34,108 nt of DNA, taken from NCBI RefSeq assembly GCF_003122485.1, contig NZ_JRFU01000059.1, positions 1 to 34,108 on the forward strand, in the 5' to 3' direction. Every line of letters starts with the position of its first letter. Within the stretch, counting starts at the first letter, position 1. Origin of the DNA: Eubacterium ramulus. GTDB taxonomy: Bacteria > Bacillota > Clostridia > Lachnospirales > Lachnospiraceae. Of this stretch, positions 15,759 through 24,503 are shown in pieces. The notes beneath the pieces are model-generated. The model saw only the letters and a list, made by a program, of their open reading frames with translations. It was not told the origin of the DNA and did not search any database. Both the position numbers and the translations under genes were made by a program.

Positions 15759-16331
15759 CTATCGTTCAAATTTCACTACATATGTACCAAGTACCTGATT
15801 ACATGGAATTTTTGCAGCATTCTCTGCTGTAAACGCTTCTTTTGGATAAATATGTTCCGTCTCTGTCGGATAAGCAGGCAATGTCTTTCCAATGCTGACA
15901 CCATGTGCATCGCCATCTGTAAATTTCCACTGAAAACTGCAATCACAGAATTCCTTTTTCTCTGAAATATGCTCTGCCGGTTTTAATATTTCTGTCTCTC
16001 CTAAGAAAAAACAGCCATCGTTGTCTTTCTCTGCCGGGCAGGAACCTTCCACAGCGACACCAGTAAAGGATAATTCCAGAAAATCCGTCTGAAATATCGT
16101 TGTTTTTCCATTACGTGTAAAAGGTACGTTCTCCCAGTAACCGATATTCAGCCAGCCTTTCTTTCCATCTTTTTCAACGGCAGTGTTAAATTCCACATAT
16201 CCATTTTTTTCATCACGGATTTCTGCATTGATACGAAGCACCGGACGAAGAGAAACAAATCCTTCCGGAAGGATTGCACGCACCCGATCCTGCTCAATGC
16301 CATACGCCATTACATACTGCTCTACTTTCAT
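15759..16331 (-). CDS. Conserved hypothetical protein, possibly acetoacetate-decarboxylase-like
   Basis: A 190-residue soluble protein without signal peptide or membrane segment. AYGIEQDRVRAILPEGFVSL and PVLRINAEIRD near the start resemble the opening strands of acetoacetate-decarboxylase-like and DUF2071-like beta-barrel proteins. I cannot point to the catalytic Lys with confidence, so the enzyme name is not supported. Three cysteines (GSCPAE, EFCDCSF) are scattered. A ribosome site AAAGG lies upstream of the ATG. It ends at a strong hairpin shared with the convergent aldo-keto reductase remnant. Confidence 0.6.
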   Translation of the reverse strand: MKVEQYVMAYGIEQDRVRAILPEGFVSLRPVLRINAEIRDEKNGYVEFNTAVEKDGKKGWLNIGYWENVPFTRNGKTTIFQTDFLELSFTGVAVEGSCPAEKDNDGCFFLGETEILKPAEHISEKKEFCDCSFQWKFTDGDAHGVSIGKTLPAYPTETEHIYPKEAFTAENAAKIPCNQVLGTYVVKFER

Positions 16332-16366
16332 AGTTATACTTACCTTTTCACTATTTTTCTATAAGC

Positions 16367-16666
16367 CTATTTATTTTCAAAAGTAATATTTCGAACCATG
16401 TTGCGGTTAATGAGCTGTGTACCTTTCTTTGTCTCTACTTTCAGCCACTGCGCATCACCGTCCATCAGTTTCCCTTTGATGGCTCCAACCTCATTAAACA
16501 GACTTACCACACATTCTTTTCCCATATACTGCTCTAATAATGTACCCATTTTCTCATATTCCTTTCCATCATTTACTACAAATATTGCATTTGCTTCCAA
16601 TTGCATTGCCACCATCAGATTCATGGTATTTATACTATTGATGGCAGCCATTGTCGCTACATCCAT
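16367..16666 (-). CDS. Small hypothetical protein with possible Sm-like C-terminus
   Basis: A 99-residue protein that I do not recognise with certainty. The first 35 residues are Met/Ala/Asn-rich and helical. The C-terminal half, YMGKECVVSLFNEVGAIKGK followed by WLKVETKKGTQLINRNMV, has the alternating strand pattern of small Sm-like or SH3-like barrels in clostridial hypothetical proteins. GAGGT lies six bases before the ATG, supporting a real gene. It is encoded between the 190-residue protein and the DUF1848 gene, with short gaps. Confidence 0.6.
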   Translation of the reverse strand: MDVATMAAINSINTMNLMVAMQLEANAIFVVNDGKEYEKMGTLLEQYMGKECVVSLFNEVGAIKGKLMDGDAQWLKVETKKGTQLINRNMVRNITFENK

Positions 16667-16760
16667 ATTGTACCTCGCAATTCTCTGTATTTTTATAAAA
16701 TATGTATGTCACAAATTTATTATCAGTATAACATGCACTAGTAAATAAATTCTTTAAGAT

Positions 16761-17696
16761 TTACAAAAAATCAGCCAAGGTCATTTGACCATTGATCCAG
16801 CTTTTCTGCTTTGCCTTATGTACCTTATCATCCGGCATCCGATTTCCGATTAAAAACGGCGATGTCGGATCATGTCTGTTATAATTTGCTTTTACCGTAT
16901 CCGCATCATAATTTGCATAACAATACCGGCACAGATGCAGGCAGGTATTATAAGCTCCGATGTCAGCGCCCAACAGACAGGCACATTCCTTTCGAAGCTG
17001 GTTCCTCTTTGGAAAATCCATACTTGTATGTACTGCCTGTTCATAAATCTGTTCTGTCATGCAGCCGCTGCAGTCTGCACCATATACTGACAGTTCATCG
17101 CCTTCTCCACATGGACGAACCGTCATGCCATGTTCTGCAGCAATCTCAATCATTGCCTTACCAAGATACAGACGATCTTCTTTTTCCACAGCCCGCACTT
17201 CTGGAAAATTTTTCCGTACTTTCTGATATAGATCTATAAAACTGATCACGCAGTTTTTGGTATATCCTTCCAGCACAGATGCCATATGCGTAAATAGCCG
17301 GATATGATAATCCATTGTATATGTTTCATTCAGAAAAATTGGATCATATCGCCAGCCAATTGAATCAATTCCTACGATCTCAGACAATTTTTGAAATGTA
17401 GATAGCACACGCGCTTTATCCGGAACCATCGGTTCAATTTCTTTTCCATAGGGAGTAATTGTCACATACCAATACATGCCATAGGGTTGCAATAAATCCA
17501 TATATTTTAGCATTGGTTCCGGATTTTTTGTGCAAAACCCGATTAAATCTACCACGGAAGGATCAAGACTATATTCAGTTACCTGTATCGAATTATAGGG
17601 ATTTCGCACACAGACAAATCCTTCCCGTATTCTGTTTGCAAACCAATCTGCATAAAATGCTGGAATGTCAGTACGCATACCCGTATGAATAATCAT
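16761..17696 (-). CDS. DUF1848 family protein, probable Fe-S protein
   Basis: A 311-residue DUF1848 protein, of the expected length. Typical segments are IIHTGMRTDIPAFYADWFAN at the start, GFVCVRNPYN, VDLIGFCTKNPEPML, YWYVTITPYG and WRYDPIFLN. The C-terminal region carries CACLLGADIGAYNTCLHLC and CRYCYAN; the CLHLCRYC spacing resembles the C-x3-C-x2-C loop of radical SAM proteins, though the position near the end is not the canonical one. A role in DNA repair or a lyase-like reaction has been proposed for relatives only by similarity. The substrate is unknown. AAGGATG lies upstream of the ATG. Confidence 0.85.
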   Translation of the reverse strand: MIIHTGMRTDIPAFYADWFANRIREGFVCVRNPYNSIQVTEYSLDPSVVDLIGFCTKNPEPMLKYMDLLQPYGMYWYVTITPYGKEIEPMVPDKARVLSTFQKLSEIVGIDSIGWRYDPIFLNETYTMDYHIRLFTHMASVLEGYTKNCVISFIDLYQKVRKNFPEVRAVEKEDRLYLGKAMIEIAAEHGMTVRPCGEGDELSVYGADCSGCMTEQIYEQAVHTSMDFPKRNQLRKECACLLGADIGAYNTCLHLCRYCYANYDADTVKANYNRHDPTSPFLIGNRMPDDKVHKAKQKSWINGQMTLADFL

Positions 17697-17759
17697 ATGA
17701 AATCATCCTTCTTATTTTGTCATACTTTTAAATTCGCACTTAGAGTAGCGAAACACTCA

Positions 17760-17832
17760 CTTATAACTGTCTCGTTCTGGGCAGAGATATGCCCGCTTAT
17801 AACTATCTCAGTTAAAGGTCGAGATATACCTG
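17760..17832. repeat. Two tandem 36-37 bp repeats with internal hairpins
   Basis: Unit 1 (17760-17795) and unit 2 (17796-17832) both begin CTTATAACT[G/A]TCTC and end GAGATAT[G/A]CC[C/T]G. Each holds an inverted repeat: GGGCA...TGCCC in unit 1 and AGGT...ACCT in unit 2, so the arm differences keep the pairing. Related TTTAAATTCGCA and TTAAATGATTCGCA sequences flank the pair. It lies between the start of the DUF1848 gene and the end of the fused MFS gene. Confidence 0.7.
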
Positions 17833-17850
17833 CTGTTAAATGATTCGCAA

Positions 17851-19443
17851 TTACAACTGCTCTAACAAGCCCTGTAGTCCATCTGTCTCATAAATCTTCT
17901 TATAATATGCAACTTCATCCTGAATCAGCTGATCGATCACACGCATGCCAAGCAGCTCCACCGGTGCTTTATCATCCGTCATAATATAATCTCCACCACT
18001 GTAAGCTACTGCATTTGTAGAAACCTTTGCCATCAGATTACGCAAATCAAACTCTGTCACCTTTGCTATATTTTTCTGTAATACATTCATCATATCCGCA
18101 TCATCAGAAGCAAACAATTCGCGGTTTGTAGAACCGTCCACATCTACAGTATAGACATTTCCGAATACAGAAGAAATGGTATCAGACAGATACTGGTTGA
18201 TATTGCCCTCTCCGCTGCCACGCATATTCATATTTACAACCATGACGCCGTCATCTGTCAGATGCTCTTTTACCATGCTGAAAAATTCTTCGGAAGACAT
18301 CTGAAACGGGATCGTAATATCCTGATAAGCATCCACCATGATCACATCATATTTTTGGTCTTCTGCCTGCAGATAAGCACGTCCATCATAAGTTGTCACT
18401 TTTACATCATCCGGCAGGGAAAAATATTTCCGGGAAAGGTCGGTGATTTTTTTATCAATCTCCACACCTTCCATCTGCATATCACCAAAATATTTTTTAC
18501 ACTGTGTCGCATAGGTACCGGTTCCCATACCAAGAATCAGCATATTCATATCTTTTGTTTCTTTCTCTGGCACCATCAGCGGTGCTGCCATAGCATAATC
18601 GTAATACATTCCGGTCAGTCCATCTTCTTTCATATAGACAGACTGCACGCCAAACAATACGTTTGTGGACAGAATCACCTGTCGGTCATTTTCAGACACC
18701 TGCAGATAATTGTAAATAGACTCTCCTTCGTAAGTTAGATCTTTCTGCCAGAATGCAAAAGAATCAGAATAGCCCAATGCACAGCAAAGTCCGAAGATCA
18801 CACATGATGTGATCACTTTCTTTTTCCCGGTATGAGTTGTAAGAAAATAAATCAGACTCAGCACAATTAAAATTCCGGAAAAAATGAGAAATGTGATGGA
18901 TGTTCCTACCGCCGGAATTGTTACAAAGGTCGGTACGAATGTTCCAATAATGCTTCCGATCGTATTAAATGCACCTAATGTACCTACCGTTTTTCCACTG
19001 TCCTCCAGACTGTCTACGGAATATTTTGCCAGAGACGGAGTTACTGTTCCAAGTAAAAACAGCGGGAATACAAAAATCACCATACATGCTACAAAAGCTG
19101 CTATAATCAGGAAATTGTTATTGACCGTAAAAATTAACAATGCCGAAATTCCAAGCACGATATATTTTCCAACAACAGGAATCAGTGCAATCCAGATCGC
19201 TGCAATCAGAATCCGGCCGTATAATTTTCCCGGATCCGGAGACTTGTCCGCGCTTTTACCACCGTAAATATTGCCCAGCGCCATGGCGATCATAATGGTT
19301 CCAATGATGATCGTCCATACAATCTGTGACGAACTGAAATACGGTGCCAGCAGTCGGCTTGCACCAAGCTCCACTGCCATGACAGACATTCCGGCGAAAA
19401 ATTCCGTCAGATACAAAAATAACTTGTTCTTTAAAATGTTCAT
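17851..19443 (-). CDS. Fused MFS / spermidine synthase protein
   Basis: A 530-residue two-part protein. Residues 1-225 form about seven or eight membrane helices (TEFFAGMSVMAVELGASRLL, NTIGSIIGTFVPTF) of the MFS-like domain seen in fused SpeE proteins. The C-terminal part is a Rossmann methyltransferase-like spermidine synthase domain: NMLILGMGTGTYATQC binds the nucleoside, VEIDKKI carries the acidic residue, and TYDGRAYL and YDVIMVDAY follow. Polyamine synthesis is the usual annotation, but many fused members are untested and may act on other amines at the membrane. On the minus strand TGGTATACT (19498-19506) is a plausible extended -10. No other polyamine gene is nearby. Confidence 0.88.
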   Translation of the reverse strand: MNILKNKLFLYLTEFFAGMSVMAVELGASRLLAPYFSSSQIVWTIIIGTIMIAMALGNIYGGKSADKSPDPGKLYGRILIAAIWIALIPVVGKYIVLGISALLIFTVNNNFLIIAAFVACMVIFVFPLFLLGTVTPSLAKYSVDSLEDSGKTVGTLGAFNTIGSIIGTFVPTFVTIPAVGTSITFLIFSGILIVLSLIYFLTTHTGKKKVITSCVIFGLCCALGYSDSFAFWQKDLTYEGESIYNYLQVSENDRQVILSTNVLFGVQSVYMKEDGLTGMYYDYAMAAPLMVPEKETKDMNMLILGMGTGTYATQCKKYFGDMQMEGVEIDKKITDLSRKYFSLPDDVKVTTYDGRAYLQAEDQKYDVIMVDAYQDITIPFQMSSEEFFSMVKEHLTDDGVMVVNMNMRGSGEGNINQYLSDTISSVFGNVYTVDVDGSTNRELFASDDADMMNVLQKNIAKVTEFDLRNLMAKVSTNAVAYSGGDYIMTDDKAPVELLGMRVIDQLIQDEVAYYKKIYETDGLQGLLEQL

Positions 19444-19497
19444 GACTTTAAATACCTTTTCCCTTTACTGTTACTTTTTTGTCAAAAATCTAACAAC

Positions 19498-19506
19498 AGT
19501 ATACCA
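19498..19506 (-). promoter_or_regulatory. Extended -10 for the fused MFS/spermidine synthase gene
   Basis: TGGTATACT on the minus strand, about 55 bases before the ATG. No good -35 is seen. Confidence 0.4.
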
Positions 19507-19650
19507 TAAATTTTGAAACAGTTTTTATTTTTTTGTATATCTTAATCCTATTCGTGTTCTATTCGCTTTCCATGTCCTATTTTTACTGAAAAACAGAATG
19601 ATAGATTTGTGCTTGAGACCGCGAAATCACTGTACTTTTAGCGGATTTAG

Positions 19651-19659
19651 TGCTATTAT
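19651..19659 (+). promoter_or_regulatory. Extended -10 promoter of the first NSS gene
   Basis: TGCTATTAT is a good extended -10, 58 bases before the ATG at 19718. The -35 region is weak. A small TGACA/TGTCA hairpin follows it, near 19667-19682. Confidence 0.5.
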
Positions 19660-19717
19660 GCTTAAGTGACATTTTTTGTCATTACATATATCTTAAATTT
19701 ATGAGGTGAATGAGCTT

Positions 19718-21115
19718 ATGAAACAAAAGAGTGGTTTTAGTGGACAGCTGGGATTCGTATTCGCAGCTGCCGGCAGTGCCGTCGGTGTCGGTAACTTATG
19801 GAGATTTCCATATCTTGCAGCAAAAGACGGCGGCGGTCTGTTTCTGATCATATACCTGGTACTTGTTTTTACGGTTGGTTTTACACTGCTGACTACAGAT
19901 ATTGCAATTGGTCGAAAAACCGGTAAAAGTGCAATTTATGCGTATCAGGAAATGAAAAAGAAATGGAAGTTTTTAGGTATTTTAACTTTCTTCGTACCTG
20001 TACTGATCATGACTTATTATGCCGTTATCGGCGGATGGATTCTGAAATACATTACTATTTATCTGACCGGTTCTGGAAAAGAAGCGGTGGAAAGTAACTG
20101 CTTTACAAACTTTATTTCCTCTCCGTCTTCTGTATGGTTCGGTCTGATCTTTATGTTTTTGACTGCACTGATTGTATACAACGGAGTGGAAAAAGGTATT
20201 GAGCGTGTATCCAAATTTATCATGCCGATACTTTTACTGATGGTCATTGGTATCGCGATTTTCTCACTGACATTAAAACATCCGGTAGAGGACGGAACTG
20301 TCAGAACCGGTCTGCAGGGTCTAAAAATATATCTGACACCTGATGTAAAAGGACTTACGGTAACAAGATTTTTACAGATTTCTCTGGATGCCATGAGCCA
20401 GTTATTCTTCTCCTTAAGCGTATCCATGGGAATCATGATTACATACGGCTCTTATGTAAAGAAAGATGTAAATTTAAATAAATCTATCTCCCAGATTGAG
20501 CTGATGGATACCGGTGTTGCTCTGCTTGCAGGTGTTATGATCATTCCGGCAGTTTATGTATTTTCCGGATTGGACGGTATGTCCGCAGGACCTGGTCTGA
20601 TGTTTATCTCCCTGCCGAACGTATTTTATTCCATGGGACTGGCAGGACGAATCATTGGTCTGATGTTCTTCATTCTGACAGCATTTGCGGCACTGACTTC
20701 CTGTATTTCCGTACTGGAATCCATCACCGCAAACTGTATGGAATTATTCCATGCAGAAAGGAAAAAAGTCACCAGCATTTTAACGGTTATTTATCTGGCA
20801 GCAACTGCAATCATTGCACTTGGTTACAGCACATTTTATGTGGAAGCACAGCTGCCAAACGGAAGTACCGGACAGTTACTCGACATCATGGATTATATCA
20901 GTAACAGTTTTATGATGCCATTTATCGCACTGCTCTCTTCTATTCTCATCGGTTGGATCGTAAAACCATCCTGGATTGAAGAGGAAATGGAGTTAAATGG
21001 CAATAAGTTCAAACGAAAAAAATTGTATAACGTAATGATCCGCTATATCATGCCAGTTATTATGTTTATTCTGTTCCTGCAGTCCACCGGATTACTGAAT
21101 AAGATTGCTGGATAA
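19718..21115 (+). CDS. Sodium-dependent transporter, NSS/SNF (LeuT-like) family
   Basis: A 465-residue membrane protein with about 11-12 helices. The first helix has GSAVGVGNLWRFPYLA, the unwound TM1 region that binds sodium and substrate in LeuT. The gate arginine in NLWRFP is present. GMFI-type TM6 features and SVLESITANCMELF in TM8 also fit. It should import an amino acid or related amine with sodium. I use the ATG at 19718, with AGGTGA eight bases upstream, instead of a GTG four codons earlier that overlaps the ribosome site. It is transcribed alone, from an extended -10 promoter to a strong terminator. Confidence 0.93.
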   Translation: MKQKSGFSGQLGFVFAAAGSAVGVGNLWRFPYLAAKDGGGLFLIIYLVLVFTVGFTLLTTDIAIGRKTGKSAIYAYQEMKKKWKFLGILTFFVPVLIMTYYAVIGGWILKYITIYLTGSGKEAVESNCFTNFISSPSSVWFGLIFMFLTALIVYNGVEKGIERVSKFIMPILLLMVIGIAIFSLTLKHPVEDGTVRTGLQGLKIYLTPDVKGLTVTRFLQISLDAMSQLFFSLSVSMGIMITYGSYVKKDVNLNKSISQIELMDTGVALLAGVMIIPAVYVFSGLDGMSAGPGLMFISLPNVFYSMGLAGRIIGLMFFILTAFAALTSCISVLESITANCMELFHAERKKVTSILTVIYLAATAIIALGYSTFYVEAQLPNGSTGQLLDIMDYISNSFMMPFIALLSSILIGWIVKPSWIEEEMELNGNKFKRKKLYNVMIRYIMPVIMFILFLQSTGLLNKIAG

Positions 21116-21143
21116 ATACGATATCTAATATCAAGCTAAAAAT

Positions 21144-21199
21144 AAAAGGATTGATTGTTTGTACATAGATTATATGTACCGACATATCAGTCCTTTTTT
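21144..21199 (+). terminator. Terminator of the first NSS gene
   Basis: AAAAGGATTGAT pairs with ATCAGTCCTTTT, allowing one G-T pair, and an inner stem GTACATA (21161-21167) pairs with TATGTAC (21173-21179). A run of six T closes it on the plus strand. Confidence 0.8.
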
Positions 21200-21270
21200 C
21201 ATCTTATACCTCTGAATCCATTCTAATATTTGAAATTCTACATCCATATGTCATTTCTCTTTTCTGTAAT

Positions 21271-21326
21271 AAAAAATCCTGATTACTTTATGTACTCATG
21301 GTAATCGAATACATGAAATAATCAGA
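21271..21326 (-). terminator. Terminator of the aldolase-NSS-nitroreductase-reductase operon
   Basis: TGATTACTTTATGTA (21280-21294) pairs with TACATGAAATAATCA (21310-21324), with one mismatch and one bulge. On the minus strand a T-run (21271-21276) follows. It lies about 30 bases after the stop codon. Confidence 0.7.
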
Positions 21327-21356
21327 ATTCTTAATCTTAAAGATTTTTAAAATATT

Positions 21357-22313
21357 TTATTTCGAACAGGTACGCTTATTTATTTTTCCGGTATAATCAA
21401 ACTTGCCGTCGTTTTTCTCTTCCAACGCTTTGATCATATGGTAAGTATATTCATTATATGGTGTCGGGATTCCAAGTTCCTTTCCCATACGAATCAACGC
21501 GCCGGAAAACATATCAATTTCCGTATGTCGTCCCGCATCCAGATCCTGTAACGTGGAATAACGTGCCGAAGGCGGCACCGGACTTCCGTGTACAGAAGCA
21601 GATCCCGCTTTTGTCAGATCAATACCTTTTGCCAATGCAATGGCTTCCAGTTCCTTTCGCAAACCATCACTGATTGCTTTCATATGTACGCTGTCATGAT
21701 AACAACCCACACCTGCTCCTAAAATTGCCTGTGGTAGATTGTTGCATACATTCAAACGGAACTTGCTCCACAATTCTGCCAGAATATGTTCAGTCGAAAA
21801 ATAATGAATTCCGGTATCCTGAAATAAATGCTCAATTGCCCGCACACGATCACTGTCATGCGGTGCCTGTAACTCTCCGAAAAAGATACCAATCGTTGTT
21901 TCCGGATCAAAATAGTAACCAGTCTCTTCTTTATGAGAGGCTACTTTGATCAGGGAATATAATACATGGGATTCTCCCACTTTTTCGCCAATGATTTCTT
22001 CACTGTCTACGCCATTCATCAAGCTCATAACGGTGGTATGTTCTCCAACGATTTCTTTTATACTGTCCAACGCTCCCTGCAAAGAACCATATTTCAGACA
22101 CACGATCAGCAAGTCTACATTGTGCGCTTCCTGCGGTGCCCACACTTCCGGATGATATACCGTATCATTAATTACACATCCATCTTTTTTCAGACGCACC
22201 GCACGTTCTCCCTCTGCTATCACTCCAAGACGGATATCGTTTCGTGAAGATAAGCCCCAGATCACATAAGAACCAACGGCTCCTGCACCTAATACTGCCA
22301 CTGATTGAATCAA
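21357..22313 (-). CDS. Ketopantoate reductase (PanE/ApbA) family oxidoreductase
   Basis: A 318-residue NAD(P)-dependent reductase. SVAVLGAGAVGSYV is the Rossmann nucleotide loop, LIVCLKYGSL the conserved Lys of the N-terminal domain, and LWSKFRLNVCNN the second Lys region. The C-terminal helical domain has ARYSTLQDLDAGRHTEIDMF with the expected Ser/Glu substrate residues. PanE makes pantoate, but many paralogs act on other 2-oxo acids, and no other pantothenate gene is here. The start is TTG at 22313, preceded by GGGGGAAG, since no in-frame ATG precedes the first strand. It starts two bases after the nitroreductase stop, so it is the last gene of the operon. Confidence 0.87.
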   Translation of the reverse strand: MIQSVAVLGAGAVGSYVIWGLSSRNDIRLGVIAEGERAVRLKKDGCVINDTVYHPEVWAPQEAHNVDLLIVCLKYGSLQGALDSIKEIVGEHTTVMSLMNGVDSEEIIGEKVGESHVLYSLIKVASHKEETGYYFDPETTIGIFFGELQAPHDSDRVRAIEHLFQDTGIHYFSTEHILAELWSKFRLNVCNNLPQAILGAGVGCYHDSVHMKAISDGLRKELEAIALAKGIDLTKAGSASVHGSPVPPSARYSTLQDLDAGRHTEIDMFSGALIRMGKELGIPTPYNEYTYHMIKALEEKNDGKFDYTGKINKRTCSK

Positions 22314-22315
22314 TT

Positions 22316-23053
22316 CTATTCTTCCCCCTCTGCATACTGTTCCAAATATTTATGTACAGAACGTGACATTTCTTTTGAAAAATCAGAATTGTATTTACGC
22401 TTACAAAATGCCATCATCCAATCTTCAAAAGATCTGTTATTGCAGTGCCCCGCAAACATATCTCTCAATTCATTTCCATCCATGCTTCGATAAGTATTCT
22501 CATGTACAATATACTTCTGATCTACACGCTGTGGTTTCGGTCGCTGCATTTGTTGTTTGGTTGGCCATCCAAACACAAGCATTGCCGCCGGAAACACATA
22601 TTCCGGAAGCTGTAGCAATCTGCGCTGCTCCTCATAATTTTCGATAATATCTCCGATATAGCAGGAACCGATGCCAAAACTTTCTGCCGCCACAACAGCA
22701 TTCTGCGCTGCGATCACAGCATCTGATACCGCCAGCATCAGATCACCCACATCCGGTTTGCGCGGTTCACTTCCTGCTTCTATAAATGCGTCATACCATT
22801 TTTTACAATCCGCACAAAATATCAAAACCAATGGTGCTTTTGCAATAAAAGGCTGATGATCGCAGGTATACACCAGTGCTTCTTTCACCTTCTGATCTGT
22901 AATATCCAGTATGGTATACAACTGCTGACAACCTGCGGTCGGAGCCTGCGCTGCCGCTTCCAGAATTACCTGTTTCATTTCTTCCGGAATCGATCTGTCC
23001 TCATAGGCACGCACAGATTTTCTCTCATATATGCTTTTTATTATTTCATTCAT
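22316..23053 (-). CDS. Nitroreductase-family FMN oxidoreductase
   Basis: A 245-residue flavin enzyme. IYERKSVRAYEDRSIPEEMK near the N-terminus is the FMN phosphate/ribityl contact and typical start. AAQAPTAGCQQL, VAAESFGIGSCYIGDI and FPAAMLVFGWPTKQQ are the further conserved motifs, followed by a C-terminal extension with RSMDGNELRDMF. NfsA/FRP-like enzymes reduce nitro compounds, quinones or flavins using NAD(P)H; the true substrate is unknown. I prefer the ATG at 23053 over a TTG at 23062, because AGGAGG lies inside the end of the NSS gene at the right distance. It is the third gene of the operon. Confidence 0.9.
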   Translation of the reverse strand: MNEIIKSIYERKSVRAYEDRSIPEEMKQVILEAAAQAPTAGCQQLYTILDITDQKVKEALVYTCDHQPFIAKAPLVLIFCADCKKWYDAFIEAGSEPRKPDVGDLMLAVSDAVIAAQNAVVAAESFGIGSCYIGDIIENYEEQRRLLQLPEYVFPAAMLVFGWPTKQQMQRPKPQRVDQKYIVHENTYRSMDGNELRDMFAGHCNNRSFEDWMMAFCKRKYNSDFSKEMSRSVHKYLEQYAEGEE

Positions 23054-23054
23054 A

Positions 23055-24377
23055 TTATCCAATACCTCCTAACGCAATTCCAAGAATCAGCACAATAAAG
23101 CAAACTGCCACATACAAATATTTGCAAATCGGATAATAAAGTTTTGTAAACGGCTTTGTTCTTCCTTTGTTAACCTGTGCCTCCACGTATTTTTTACCAC
23201 ATACCCAGAAAAACATAATCGCTGCCAGTCCTGCTCCCAGCGGGCAGATATAGATAGAAAGCACATCCATCCAACCGGATACGATTCCCTGGATTAAAAG
23301 TGAAACACCCAAGCCAATCGCTCCGATAATCATACAGGCTGCTTTTCTTCCAACATGCAGCTTCTCCTGAACCGTTGCAATCGGTGCTTCATACAAATTG
23401 ATCAGTGATGTCAGACCACCAAATAATACTGCCACAAAGAAAATAATGATGATCAGCCTGCCACCCGGCATGGACTTGATCAGATTTGGCAGATAGATAA
23501 ACAAAAGTCCCGGTCCACCCTGATTCAACTTTGCGCCAGTCGTTGCCATCGCAGGAATAATCACCAATGCCGCCAGCATTGCTGCCAATGTGTCAAAAAA
23601 TGCCACACGCCCTGCCGCTGCTGGGATATTTTCATGATCTGGCAGATAAGAACCGTAGATTAACGTTCCATTTCCAGCTACTGACAGTGAGAAAAATGCC
23701 TGTCCCAATGCAAAAATCCAAGTTTTTGGATCTGCTAATGCCACCGGATCAATACGAAAAATATAATGGTAACCCGTTGCCGCCCCCGGTTGAAATGCGA
23801 TATAAATGCCAAGTCCAACAAACAAAAAGAAGAAAATCGGCATCATGATCTTATTTGCCGTTTCAATTCCATTTCCAACACCAAACATCAAAATTGCCAT
23901 GGTAATGCACAAGATTAAAACCTGCCATCCATTATTTCCAAACGCAGATGCCATGCTGCCAAATTTATCCGCAAAATCATCCACATGCTCCGGCGCAAGC
24001 GTCGTTCCGGAAAAAGCACCTATGGCATATTTTAAAATCCATCCCATAACAACGGTGTAGCCGATGGCCATTGCCATGGAACCAACCACCGGTATCATAC
24101 CAAGTGCTTCTCCGATTTTTCTTTTTCCATGCCGCTCACATGCAGTTCCAAATGCATCAATCGGACCAGACCTGGTTCCCCGCCCGAAGCTCATCTCTCC
24201 GATGACACCGGTAGATCCGATCAACACCACAAAAATAATATATGGGATTAAAAATGCTCCACCTCCATACAGAGATACACGAGTCGGAAACATCCATATA
24301 TTACCCATCCCCACAGCCGAACCAATACAGGCTAAAATAAAGCCCCATCTTGATTGAAATGATTCTCTTTTTTCCAT
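23055..24377 (-). CDS. Sodium-dependent transporter, NSS family (second copy)
   Basis: A 440-residue LeuT-fold transporter with about 11 helices. TM1 carries GSAVGMGNIWMFP, the sodium and substrate site. In LeuT the residue before FP is the gate arginine (NLWRFP), and here it is Met, unlike the other NSS gene in this window. GQAFFSLSVAGNGTLIYGSY is TM6 and SLINLYEAPIATVQE is TM8. Substrates are probably amino acids. GGAGTATTT lies before the ATG. The gene follows the threonine-aldolase-like gene by 126 bases and ends three bases before the nitroreductase start, which suggests a shared operon and a substrate related to that aldolase. Confidence 0.92.
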   Translation of the reverse strand: MEKRESFQSRWGFILACIGSAVGMGNIWMFPTRVSLYGGGAFLIPYIIFVVLIGSTGVIGEMSFGRGTRSGPIDAFGTACERHGKRKIGEALGMIPVVGSMAMAIGYTVVMGWILKYAIGAFSGTTLAPEHVDDFADKFGSMASAFGNNGWQVLILCITMAILMFGVGNGIETANKIMMPIFFFLFVGLGIYIAFQPGAATGYHYIFRIDPVALADPKTWIFALGQAFFSLSVAGNGTLIYGSYLPDHENIPAAAGRVAFFDTLAAMLAALVIIPAMATTGAKLNQGGPGLLFIYLPNLIKSMPGGRLIIIIFFVAVLFGGLTSLINLYEAPIATVQEKLHVGRKAACMIIGAIGLGVSLLIQGIVSGWMDVLSIYICPLGAGLAAIMFFWVCGKKYVEAQVNKGRTKPFTKLYYPICKYLYVAVCFIVLILGIALGGIG

Positions 24378-24503
24378 AAATACTCCTTATTTCAACTCAC
24401 AGTCAATTTTTTTGCTGTGCCTTGCTCTTTCTGTCAGTGAAGGATACGTTTTTCACGCCACCACCACTACAGATATATTTCTTATTTCTTCTAAAATCCG
24501 CTT

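Noticed and set aside
17697-17850. CRISPR-like array suggested by the two 36-37 bp tandem units
   Set aside because: The units are directly adjacent without spacers, only two copies exist, they are not identical, and no cas gene is in the window.
24378-24503. CACAG/CTGTG hairpin upstream of the second NSS gene as a terminator
   Set aside because: The stem is only five base pairs and no T-run follows on the minus strand.
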